From Limnanthes douglasii subsp. nivea (taxonomy: Eukaryota; Streptophyta; Magnoliopsida; Brassicales; Limnanthaceae): DNA of 64,000 nt. Of this stretch, positions 1-9,753 are shown piece by piece. The stretch is taken from contig JAUPFV010000001.1 of NCBI GenBank assembly GCA_036936605.1, positions 114,150,771 through 114,214,770 of the forward strand, read 5' to 3'. A program made the position numbers and the translations under genes. Numbering within the stretch: the stretch's first letter is position 1; each line of letters starts with the position of its first letter. The notes beneath the pieces are model-generated. The model was not told the DNA's origin. It made no database searches and saw only the letters and a list, made by a program, of their open reading frames with translations.

Positions 1-430
1 TAGGCCAACAAAAGCGCCGCTCGCGCACGACCTCGTGGTAAAATTCATTAGGCTATTTGACCAAGTAAATGTTCGTGCGCGAGTGTCCGATCCTATTTTA
101 AAATTTACTTCAACATTAGCCAAGTAATTATTTGTGCGCGGGCGCACGATTCATATTAAATTATAGTTGGTGAACATGTGTGTGACCCCATATTAAAATG
201 TACTTATATATTTGGCTTGAAGGGGGAAGGTTCGACACACTTGGCCAAGACTACTGGATGAGAATTGGTAGAGCACGACCCCTAGATGACCATTGGTAAA
301 TTTGTCCTAAGTGCTTAAGTAAGGGGTCACGGTAGTACGCACCCCCAATGATGGGAATATTTGACCAGAATGACTAAGTAAAAATTCGCGCTTGTGCCTG
401 ACTCTTCGTTGGTGTTAGTTGTGTCAAAGA
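1..430. repeat. degenerate short repeats with GTGCGCG motif
   Basis: Phrases of the type 'ccaagtaa..ttcgtgcgcgag', 'ccaagtaattatttgtgcgcg' and 'ctaagtaaaaattcgcgcttgtgcc' recur at about 60, 120 and 370, separated by 'tattaaaat..act' blocks. This looks like a decayed tandem or dispersed repeat. No coding frame is evident. Confidence 0.35.
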
Positions 431-2440
431 CGTGCTCGTATGGCGTTATTCTTTAAATGAAATAGATGAGACTCGTGTTATGGAACCTTATACTTCATGT
501 CATATCATGTGGTATATCATCACTCGTAATATTGTTAGTGATTTTGATATTCTATAGGCAATATACAATATCAATAATATTATACCTCTTTACGACATCG
601 ATGAATAGTTGATTATAATCGTGAATCGAGTTATGAAGATCACTACTCATTTGGTCCTTGTTTTTTGTAATTTTAAGTTTTGCTTAGCTTTTGTTAGTTG
701 CGGATAATATGTTGTTTTAGGATTTACATGATGTTGCGTATTTGGATGATGTTTTTGTTTTAAGTTTGATATGATCTTACCGATTTTAATGATGTTGTTG
801 TTTGTATCTCGATGTTTTTCTTTAATTCAATAATGAGATTTGCAAAAAACGAAAATTAATCCGTGAAGTCACCTGTTTTGGCTTTTCAATATTTATAAAA
901 GTGTCGTTAGGCTAAAGACCCCAAAAAAACAAAAACTGGTAACTTCACGAAGTAATTTCAGATTTTTTTTTAGCAATTCCCTTCAGTAATACTATCTTGT
1001 TGATGTTGTTGCCAGATATACTAAAAACACTTACTAAACACTTGTTAAAAACACTTCGTAAAATCTGTTATTATGGATGTCGTAAAAAAACTTATTAAGA
1101 TTCAACCTCGTATACCAGTGGTACCAAGAACTCACACCGCAAGTAGATTAAATCCATTGGTAGTATAAAAATTATGTACCACCGGTATAGTATATTATTT
1201 GTCGTACAAAAAGTTTGAACAATGGGTATGTTATCTCACTTACTAAAAACTCAAGAATTTTTTTTTATAAAATTCCAAGTTTTTTAAATAGAATTTGTAC
1301 ATTTTCGGTGTAGTACTGGCAAGATATAAAAATATTTACAGATAGTAAATCCTTCCGGTTATTGTTTAAAACTCATAAAATTTCAAGTTTTTTTTTATAC
1401 GTGTGATACCAAACATCTACATTATCGAAAGATTAAACTCAACAATAGATGGAAACTGGACACTATCCATTTAATATGGTATTGGAATTATCAAAAATAA
1501 TTGATATAGATTTTTTCAATTATGTTTAAAATAGTGAGAAAATTCTAGGCTTTTTGCCTTTGTATATCGTCTCTTCTCTCCTTTAACATTATAGTTAAAC
1601 TATGTTAATTTTTGGTTTATAATTTATTATATTTTAATTAAATATTTTTAATAATACAAATGAAAATTAGTTGTTATTTAAATACTAATTGTTATAAATT
1701 AAAATTAAATTTATATATGTTAACTATTGGAAGAAATAGGCTATATGGGAAGCAAACTCTCATCGTAGCCAAATTTCGTGCATTACTAGATCGATTAATT
1801 CTAGTAATAATTCTATGTTATAACTCTCATATTTTCAATGTAGACATTAGATTAGACAGAAAATTTTGGTTTGTTTTATTAGCATATAATTTGTCACATC
1901 GGTATCTATCGTCATTCTTGCTAGATGTCGAAAGCTTATCAAAAGTTGGCAAAATCCGCTCTCAATACCAATACAAACAATGACTTTACTCTTATAAAGA
2001 CCATGCTCAGTTAAGATCAGTTCTATTTTTTAGAAAAACTTAACTTATTAACTTAGGTTACTTGAGGTTAAATAATATTGACTTTTTTTAGCAAAATAGA
2101 ATATTTGATTAATATTAACTGAGTTTACAGTTGGCACCAAATTTGGATAAGGTGCAAAAATTAAAAACTGAAAATTCAAACATACAAATGTTTCATAACT
2201 CATGAAGTTGATGAGATTTAGAAGTTTTGCTTCAGCTGGAGCTCGACGAAAAAGAAGAACCCTAGGAGAAACAAAGCCTCAGCAGAGCACTTGGAGAAGA
2301 GCCTCAGCAGAGCACTTGGATGGAGGACGCCTTAATGAAGGTTATTGCCTCTGATGTCACTCCTTGAGGTAAGTTTTTCCTTTAATAAATACCTTGAATC
2401 TGAAAATTTTAGTCAGGATCTCTCTTGCTTGAACATCCTT
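431..2440. other. AT-rich stretch without recognisable genes
   Basis: AT-rich DNA with scattered homopolymer runs. The only longer frame (1660-1983, plus) has AT-rich codons and no family resemblance. A 20-bp phrase beginning 'gcctcagcagagcac' is duplicated in tandem at about 2276 and 2302, just outside the LINE 3' end. Confidence 0.5.
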
Positions 2441-2501
2441 TAAAACATTTTTCAGAGAATCAGAGAATATAATCGATAAGAATCTGATTAAACACAATTG
2501 A

Positions 2502-3028
2502 TTAGATGCTTAAGATATAACTCAGATCAAGACTTTCTAAGATTAGAATACATTTTAAGTTGGGAGGTATTTGATTGATGTTAATATCGATTTTCATCTT
2601 GCACTTCAGAGTCCAGCACGCAAGCCAGTCAGCTGCTTGAATCTGGTCTCTGAATATGTGATTTAAAGCCATCGAAGGATAAATAAGCTTTCTGATACAT
2701 TTGAGAACAGACTCACGAGTCCAAGGAGTTATATCATTACCAAGAAAGTTAACAAGAAGTTGGCAATCACTTTCTATGAGATACATTTGACAGCCACTTG
2801 ATGCCAACCTTTGGATTTACATATGAGAAATCCATCTAGGAGAGCTCTAGCCTCAACCATAAGAGGGTTGAGCTTGCTATAAAGAGAACCAGGACCATAG
2901 ACTAGGCTACCACTAATGTCTTTGATAATCATAGAGTCACTTGACTCTCCGTTATGATGACAGGAAGCATATGTATTAAGTTTTAGCCTGCCCATAAGAG
3001 GTTGATTCCACTTAATGTATAAAGGCAT
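2502..3028 (-). pseudogene. LINE ORF2 RNase H-like domain (frameshifted)
   Basis: Two overlapping minus-strand frames together carry the plant LINE RNase H (RVT_3-like) pattern. The upstream frame (2774-3028) has KLNTYASCHHNGESSDSMI, where the catalytic Asp of the usual 'NTDGA' is replaced by Tyr, then DISGSLVYG and EARALLDGFLICKSKG. The downstream frame (2502-2807) has LIESDCQLLVNFLG, with the second acidic site kept, then HIFRDQIQAADWLA. The frames overlap at 2774-2807, so one indel separates them. The domain would process the RNA strand during target-primed reverse transcription, but this copy must be inactive. Confidence 0.75.
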
Positions 3029-3274
3029 TTTATTTTTATCCTTAGTGTGGTTATAACATCCAAGGATACTGGTTTCTTTAAGATCTCCATACCATTACTT
3101 AAATTTAAAAGAGTTAAGATAATCCAGGCTATGTAAAACTTTAGTAACTTGATCAATAGCATTCTTGTAAGAAGTAGTAATACCTTTTATCTTAGTATAA
3201 TTTCTATATTTCCAAATAATACCAAAGACAATAGAGGGAATAATGTTTCTCACATGAGTATCTTTGATAGTAGA

Positions 3275-3595
3275 CTAGAGCCAAGCTCTGGTAATATGGG
3301 TAATTGTCATGTAGCTGAAGATGTTGAGGTTAAATATGTCTGCATAATAAGACCAGATAGACCAATCAAACTCACAAGATACAAATAAGTGGTTAGGAGA
3401 CTCAATATTCATGCAAAATTGACATTTGGATGCAATATAAATGTTTTTCTTTTGCATTGTGGTATCAATAGGTATATAGTTGTGAATGAGTTTCCAATAA
3501 AGAAAAAAAAACTTTCTAGGTGTTAAAGAATTCCAGATTTTTTTATAAAGAGAAGATTCACTATGTTTATATCTGATATTTTTCCAAGTTTCCAT
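3275..3595 (-). pseudogene. LINE RT zinc-binding domain (zf-RVT)
   Basis: The frame contains WNSLTPRKFFFLYWKLIHN, then IPIDTTMQKKNI, then CQFCMNIESPNHLFVSCEF. This is the classic C-x2-C...H-x4-C pattern of the zinc-binding region after RT in plant L1 elements and in many 'putative ribonuclease H' proteins. About 100 residues are open before a stop. It lies between the thumb region (upstream on the minus strand) and the RNase H domain, as expected. The homologous block at 17467-17776 has the same phrases, so the two LINEs are related. Confidence 0.8.
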
Positions 3596-3879
3596 AAGAT
3601 TGAAGCTACCACTTTTTGATAGATTTCATATCATAATATCATCCTTATCAGGTTTGACAGAATACGTTTTGATTTTATCTAAACCATTAGGAGAAATTAG
3701 ATCATTCAAGTTATTGAGATTACAACAATTAGACGACTAGCACCTTTAAACAAAGTATTGTCTACTTGTCATCTAAAGTTAAGAGAGGCTGATTGTTAGA
3801 CCAATTGTCTAACCAGAAGTCTACCAAACTAGAGACCAATTTCCAACTAACATGAGGCTCATCATAGCTTTTAATGTTG

Positions 3880-4624
3880 ATCAACCTTTCCAAATCATAG
3901 ATTCAAGTTTAAACAAAGAAATTTGCAAAGGATGCAATTCTTTACCGTGGATATTATGGATTAAGTTAGACCATAAAGTTTTATTATTTCTAAAATTAGC
4001 CCACATCTTATAAGAAAGATAGTCTTGAATGTTAGTTAATTTTCTGATGTTCAAACCTTCTTTATTGTAAGGCTTGCAGACAGAAAGCCATTTACACCAG
4101 TGAATCTTGTGCTTGGAACTTGTTGAAGCCCAGAGAAATCTGTAAAATGTAATTTTTATTTTGTAAATAACATCTTAAGGCAAGAGGTTTCTCAGCATCC
4201 AGTAACGGGTGATGTTCATAAGGACAGTAGTGATAAGAGTCAACCTGCCTGTGAATGAAAGATGCACTGAGTCTCAGTTGTTGTAATTGTTGAATCTATT
4301 ATTAGTGTTAATAGTGACCCATTGATAATTTGTAGGCAGATAACTGCTAGTGAAACCAATTTTTTAGCTATAATGTTGATCTTCGTAGAATTTATCGCAA
4401 TAATGATTTTCGTTTTCTCCTTGTTTAAAAAGGTTGTCTAACGAAGAATTTTCAGAGTTAATGAACAAGAGTATGTCATCAGCAAATGCCAAACTCATTA
4501 AAAGAGTACTTCTATTATTATAAAAAATTGTTTGTTTGAAGCATATAGAATATATGCACCCCTTAACAAGACTTCCTAAGCAATGATAAAAAAGACTACG
4601 AGAGATTGGATCTTCTTGCCTCAA
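3880..4624 (-). pseudogene. LINE reverse transcriptase palm and thumb remnants
   Basis: The frame at 4364-4624 begins MRQEDPISRSLFYHCLG (family: LRQGDPISPLLF) and carries AFADDILLF, the RT catalytic box with both aspartates. The next piece toward the 3' side, about 3880-4150, reads RFLWASTSSKHKIHW, CKPYNKEGLNIRK and SYKMWANFRNNKTLWSN, which is the usual L1 connection region. Stops and frameshifts lie between the pieces. Fingers and the endonuclease are not recognisable. Confidence 0.75.
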
Positions 4625-4994
4625 CCAGCAATGATAAAAAGGCTACGAGATGCCTCAACCCGTTTTGAAATAACTGGCATCTTCATAAGCATACACACAT
4701 GAACAGAAGTGATATTAATATCTTTGACATTTCTGTTGAGATTATATAGAAGTTCTTTGGTAATAAAAATATTCAAGATATGATTTTAGGATGGATTATA
4801 GTAATTCTGTTATTTCCGTTTCTATTAGTGAATTCTTTAAGCTATACATGTTTTACCTTAATGTTGTATGCATCCGGAGATGTTTGCATCTGGAGATGAA
4901 TTACCACCATTAAAACCATAAGTTAATGTTGGTATAGCTTCTACCTTGCTCTGGAGTAATAAATCCATTTTTATTTCCATAAACAGTACAAAGG

Positions 4995-5095
4995 TGAGTA
5001 TTGGATTTACAGGCGATTTTGTTTATCAACCGCACTTTCTGACTCAAAAGGTGAGTATTGGATTTATAGGTGATTTTGTTTAACAACAGCACTTT
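4995..5095. repeat. local tandem duplication, about 57 bp
   Basis: The block 'ggtgagtattggattta(c/t)agg(c/t)gattttgttta' followed by a 'caaccgcacttt'-type end occurs twice back to back with a few mismatches, inside the 5' part of the LINE. Confidence 0.7.
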
Positions 5096-5209
5096 GACTG
5101 AAAAACCAATAATAACTTTAGGATATGTCTTCTTTCTCTTGATTATTGCTGCTTTCCATTGTATCTTGTAATGAAGGAAATTCCATAATAATCGAATGAT
5201 TTGCATCCA

Positions 5210-5900
5210 AAGAAGGTAATACGAAGTAAAGGTCTTTGAGGGGTAAAAAGGGTGGTCAAGGAGGGACAGAGTAGCTATCTAAAGAGTTCAAAAAAGCACT
5301 CTCGAATTCTGAAATAACACATTTCTATCTATATAAATAGTATGATCGATATATTTAGTCACTAAGTCTACAAACAAAACAATCAAACTTCACACAAAAA
5401 CACGCAAAAATTGGTTGCTGATTTATCAGGTTCTAGAGATTGTAGCAGAGGAAAACCACATTTTGTTGATGTAATTGTTAGCTTATTCAATAATTTACTT
5501 CTAAACCTGCATTTTTGACATATCAATATAATTCTCATTTTGTAAAAAGAAAGAATCTATTTTTATTACTTTTACCCGTAAACTACTCGATAATCAACAG
5601 CAGTCAGGTTCAAATAACAGCTCTCGACAAAACTGAGAGAGGGAAGTTTATTAGAAAGCAACCAAATTAAAATGTAAATACTAAAAATATAATGTCTCCC
5701 ACAAACAGTCAGGTTCAAATAAAAATTCTTAAATACTTAAACTTAAAATATAAAGTTTAGATTTTTACAGAAATGAAACAGGTTCATAGCTATTACGAAT
5801 AAGGGGTGATCTAAAAGGAAATGAATCCTACTGGTCTTGCAAATAGAAAACAATACAATAAAAATGATTGAAATGTGTGATAGAATTCAGTAGACAAAGG
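5210..5900. other. non-coding stretch with one repeated phrase
   Basis: No gene seen. The phrase 'acagtcaggttcaaata' occurs twice, at about 5603 and 5706, in direct orientation. Otherwise AT-rich. Confidence 0.4.
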
Positions 5901-6264
5901 TACGTAAATGCCCTTCATCTGTGGATATCATCACTACGGTTGTCTGGCCGCTGCCCAAACAAATCAAACCCTAATTTCTTATTTCCTTGGAAATAAGAAA
6001 GAGAGTCGAGAATGATTAGGCGTTTAGTATATGCACTCGTTAAAATAGAGAACACCATAAACTGATCGTTCTCTGTAGGTATAACAAATGCAAAGACAAC
6101 AATAAAATAAGCATAAACTTTTTATATCTCTGTTGAGCGTAAAACTCTAATCAGGCAAAAGAAGAAGTAATTTTTAACATTAAGAAAAATAAATACGAAA
6201 ATAAGAGAAGCGAAGACACTACAAATAGATGAAGCATAAAAAGAGAGTGTAGAGAGTTTAGTTT

Positions 6265-6307
<43 letters not shown>

Positions 6308-6355
6308 GCCGATCAGGAAGATAGGTTTTAGGTTAGGAGTTGAGTATGTGTTTAT
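5900..6355 (-). promoter_or_regulatory. promoter/leader-like patch, minus strand (weak)
   Basis: On the minus strand a TATA-like TATAAACAC (about 6346-6354) is followed by a pyrimidine-rich (CT)n tract and then a leader containing an AGGGTTT telo-box-like motif (about 5968-5975). This resembles the 5' end of a plant transcript. No open frame of any length follows; the longest local frame is a 14-codon one beginning near 5933. It could be the remains of a lost or non-coding transcript. Confidence 0.25.
6267..6304. repeat. (AG)n microsatellite
   Basis: About 19 uninterrupted AG units, directly followed by 'gcggccgat'. Confidence 0.95.
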
Positions 6356-6474
6356 ATTAGTTTACTATGGGCCCTAGAAAGGGGCATAGAAAGGTCCATG
6401 GACTGAGACGCCTAAATTCAATTGCAAAAGAGATATTCCGTTTGTTTTTCTTTTAAATATCATTTCTAGCTAAT

Positions 6475-6478
<4 letters not shown>

Positions 6479-6530
<52 letters not shown>
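6479..6530. repeat. (TA)n microsatellite
   Basis: About 26 uninterrupted TA units. Confidence 0.97.
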
Positions 6531-6536
<6 letters not shown>

Positions 6537-8535
6537 CTTGCAATATAAAATAACTTATATCAAACGGTCGTATTAAAAATTGTATATATTTTGTTGAATT
6601 TTATGTTATTGAAGCTGGTACGTTTTACTAGATTTTTTATTAAATTTTAGACATTTTTATTATTTTTTTAAAAAAATAAGATATAAAAGTAAATTTGATA
6701 GATTTTTCACTATTTAATATTTATCTTCTATTTTCTTTTTAAATCTTTTTCAATTTTTAAAAAACTCTTAAGCAACCGGCAATTGATAAGTTATGTTTTT
6801 CGAAACCTACCTCACAACGGTATAAATGTATGCTATAAAATCTTAATAGTCTATTTTTCGATTTGTTCTATATCTTGGTAGATTTTTTGGTTAGAATTTA
6901 AAAAAAATCGATTTTGGTGGGGTTTGAGTTGTTGTATTGTTGATTTGATAGCCTAGTATTGTTGGTGAGTTGTTTATTTGTGTTTTTGTTGATTTGTGTT
7001 TTGTGTTTGATTTTGGGCAGAATGATGCATAAATTTGTGTTTTAGGTTTCAAACTTTTGGGCGGCTCTGGTACATGTTTGTCGCATGACATGTGCGACTA
7101 GGCCCGATGTCGCGAAACTCCATGTGACGCAGAAATACAAATTTTTATATTTATTATAAATAAATAAAAAATAGAAAAATATAAACAAATAATATTATCT
7201 AATCATCTTAAAAGATAATTGAATGATCATTTTTATTAACAAAACATATTTTCCTCATTCGCAAAATGTTTAAAAACAAAGTTACAAAATATAGACTTAT
7301 TTTTTAATTAGGTTTAATGGTTTCCATGTTGTGTTTCAGCCATACTTAGTCATCCTATATGTTTTTCCTTCTCAAGAAATAGTATGGTACTATGAAAATA
7401 TAGCTGGGTTGAATCATGTGCATGTATATTATCTGGAACGATTTTTTTGTCAGTTCGGCTATGTACAAGTGGAATGATAAAATTTAAAAATTATAGCATT
7501 TATATTTTGTATGAGGAGCATAAGGGGTCTTTAGTATGTGAGGAGGAAATTCAATACTCTATTTTATATCGATTGAATACATAAAATAAGTTGGATGAAA
7601 GTTGGAAGCCTTATACTCGTAGAGTATGAGTCATACATCAATTAAGTTATCCTAATAGTTTTTTCAAGTGCAAACCAATTCAAGCAGCGAGGTATAAAGT
7701 TTGTGTTGGCTGGATTCATTGTTATTTTGTGTGATTTAGAAAAAAAAATGGTTGCACCCAAATGATGTAAACAATTAATAACGTAATTGTAATTTTATAA
7801 TAAAAAAATTGTTTTGTAATAAAAAAATGACAAGTTACTAGTTTCATGACATATTTTACAATTTTTAAAGGATTATCGGGTAAACATTTTTCCATAGAAT
7901 ATTCGTTTATCCTTTATTGCTCCAACCCATTCGTAGTCGTTGATTTATTCTAAGTCTTTAGTGTAAAGAACCATTGTTGAAGCCATCGTGTTATGAAGTA
8001 GAAGATAATAGGGCTAGGCTAATTCAAGACCCGTTTTTTTTATAATGAGACCCAGTTATAGTGAGACTCATCTTGGCTATAACAAGACCCCTCTTATTTA
8101 CAAAACTGTCATCGATATAGATACAAAAACTCTCAAACTCCACCACTTTCTCTTTTATGAAACCCTAAACCTCTCTAAACCCACAATTTCAAAACTCAAG
8201 ATTTTTCAAATCCAACAGAAGATACTTGTTAAGAAATACATTTTCTACACCATGGTGTTATTTTTAAAATTTTCATGTGTGGTTTTAGTGATATTTATAC
8301 TTTAGTATCCGGATAGAAAATATTTTTTTCCTCTACTTGTAGTTGTTTTTTATGTTTGAATACATGTATATGTTTAGTTAGACCAGTAGCTTCGATTTGG
8401 CATGTTATTTGATATATTTGAGGTAGTGTATAATAGTTTTAGGTTTTTTTTGGGGGGAGGGGGGTCGGTTCTTGGTATTTCCAAGCACTGTTTCGTGCTT
8501 GAAAATACCGGATGTACGCAAGAACATGCATGCAT
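6531..8535. other. AT-rich stretch without recognisable genes
   Basis: Short frames at 6891-7091 (minus) and 8045-8305 (plus) have low-complexity composition and no motif. A poly-G/T patch ('ttttttttggggggaggggggt') lies at about 8444-8465. Confidence 0.4.
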
Positions 8536-8539
8536 CCGG

Positions 8540-8725
8540 TATTTCCTGAAACGATTTTGGAGGAATCCATATACAAATTCGTGCCATGATTTGCTTAATC
8601 TACGGTGCGTGGATTGGTCTGATCTACAGGCGTGGATTGTGTCGAATCCACAGGCGTGGATTGTGCCGAATCCACGCACGAATTCGTGCCAGGATCGACA
8701 CAATCCATGCAATTGCATGTGTGGA
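8540..8725. repeat. short GTGGATT repeats with palindromes
   Basis: Units like 'aggcgtggattgtg(t/c)cgaatccac' are repeated with slight changes, and the inverted form also occurs. The perfect palindromes GCACGAATTCGTGC (about 8675) and ATGCAATTGCAT (about 8707) are embedded. Both strands are open here only because of this structure. Confidence 0.6.
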
Positions 8726-8903
8726 TTAGCCTTTTTCTAATTTTAAACCTTTACTTTAATTTTGTTCGATTTTGTTGCGTGGTACGATGCATTTGTTATC
8801 TTACATCGATGATTTAACATATTTTTTTAGTTATTAACAATCCGTTTTAGTAAATTTTGATTTTTTTACGAATATATTGATTAACGTGTTTGCGTGATTG
8901 TAG

Positions 8904-9150
8904 GATGCCTCCACACTATTCTCCCGATATGGTGGAGCCAGATATCGGCGATGAGAATGAGGAGATGTTAGTATGAGAGACATTTATAAGCGCACGAGTC
9001 TGTACTAGACGTGAGGTGGTTGTTTCCCTCATTCCTCGTCGTCGCACTACAGACCAACAATTCCGTTGATATAATCGACACATGATTGAGCTATACTCGA
9101 CGTGTCACTCGTACAAAGACCACGAGGCTTACAACGTCTTCAAAAACGAC
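8904..9150 (+). pseudogene. possible exon of an unidentified (transposon?) gene
   Basis: A splice-acceptor-like 'gattgtag' precedes ATG (8905) and a donor-like 'gtaag' follows at 9151. The frame begins MPPHYSPDMVEPDIGDENEE and then meets a TGA. After it come SLIPRRRTTDQQF, another stop, and MIELYSTCHSYKDHEAYN. The higher GC and the stop-broken but protein-like reading differ from the AT-rich flanks, which suggests a decayed exon. I do not recognise the family; a plant DNA-transposon protein is only a guess. Confidence 0.3.
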
Positions 9151-9159
9151 GTAAGTTTT

Positions 9160-9750
9160 TTAGTGTTTATTTAGTTGTTAAAGTTATAATTGTGTGCTGC
9201 AATGTGGCTTATGTTATAGTTATAGGTTTAGGTTTAAAAAATTGTTGAAAATATTGGCTATTTTGGTTTATGTCATAGTTATATGTTTAGGTTTAAAACA
9301 TTGTTGAAAATATAGGTTTAGGTTTAGGTTTGAATGCATTTTTTTAGGTTATAATGGATTGGTATTGGTTAATGAATTTATGCGTTTAGTTTTGAATGTA
9401 TTGGATTGGTTATTGGTTTATGTAGACTGTAATGTAACGGTTTTAGTGTATATTGTATATATGTTTATCTTGTATCTTTTTATGCAGGCGATAGTACATA
9501 TGCGGTGCTACGCTATGTAGTCACTCAAATCCATAGTATGAGTTGAGTTGGAGTTGATTTTAAGTGTTTTAGGGTTTTTAAGTCTTGGGTTTGGAGTTTA
9601 TTTTAAGTGTTTTTTGGTATTGAGGTTTTTTTTTAATATTAAAGTCATATTTTGAGGTAAACATAACTTATAAGTAAGAAAAACACCATAAGAATACTAG
9701 GGAAAGAAACCTTTTTTGCATTCAATTCAATTCGATGAGAGCATAATATG
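9160..9750. other. non-coding; repeated 'tataggtttaggtttaaaa' phrases
   Basis: Phrases such as 'atgt(c/t)atagttata.gtttaggtttaaaa(c/a)attgttgaaaat' occur two or three times between 9220 and 9330. No gene seen. Confidence 0.4.
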
Positions 9751-9753
9751 TTT

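Larger units (their letters stand above)
2440..5206 (-). mobile_element. L1-type LINE (non-LTR retrotransposon), decayed
   Basis: Read on the minus strand, the pieces appear in the order expected for plant L1 ORF2: a possible RT N-terminal piece (about 4910-5000), RT palm with FADDIL (4364-4624), thumb/linker reading RFLWASTSSKHKIHW and later NKEGLNIRK (about 3880-4150), RT zinc-binding domain (3275-3595), and a C-terminal RNase H-like domain (2502-3028). Frameshifts and stops separate all of them. No endonuclease domain or ORF1 is seen, so the copy is 5'-incomplete. No clear poly-A tail or target duplication could be fixed. Confidence 0.8.

Noticed and set aside
5900..5955. C/D-box-like snoRNA on the minus strand (GTGATGA ... 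CTGA)
   Set aside because: Only about 46 nt between boxes, no terminal stem and no clear C'/D' boxes.
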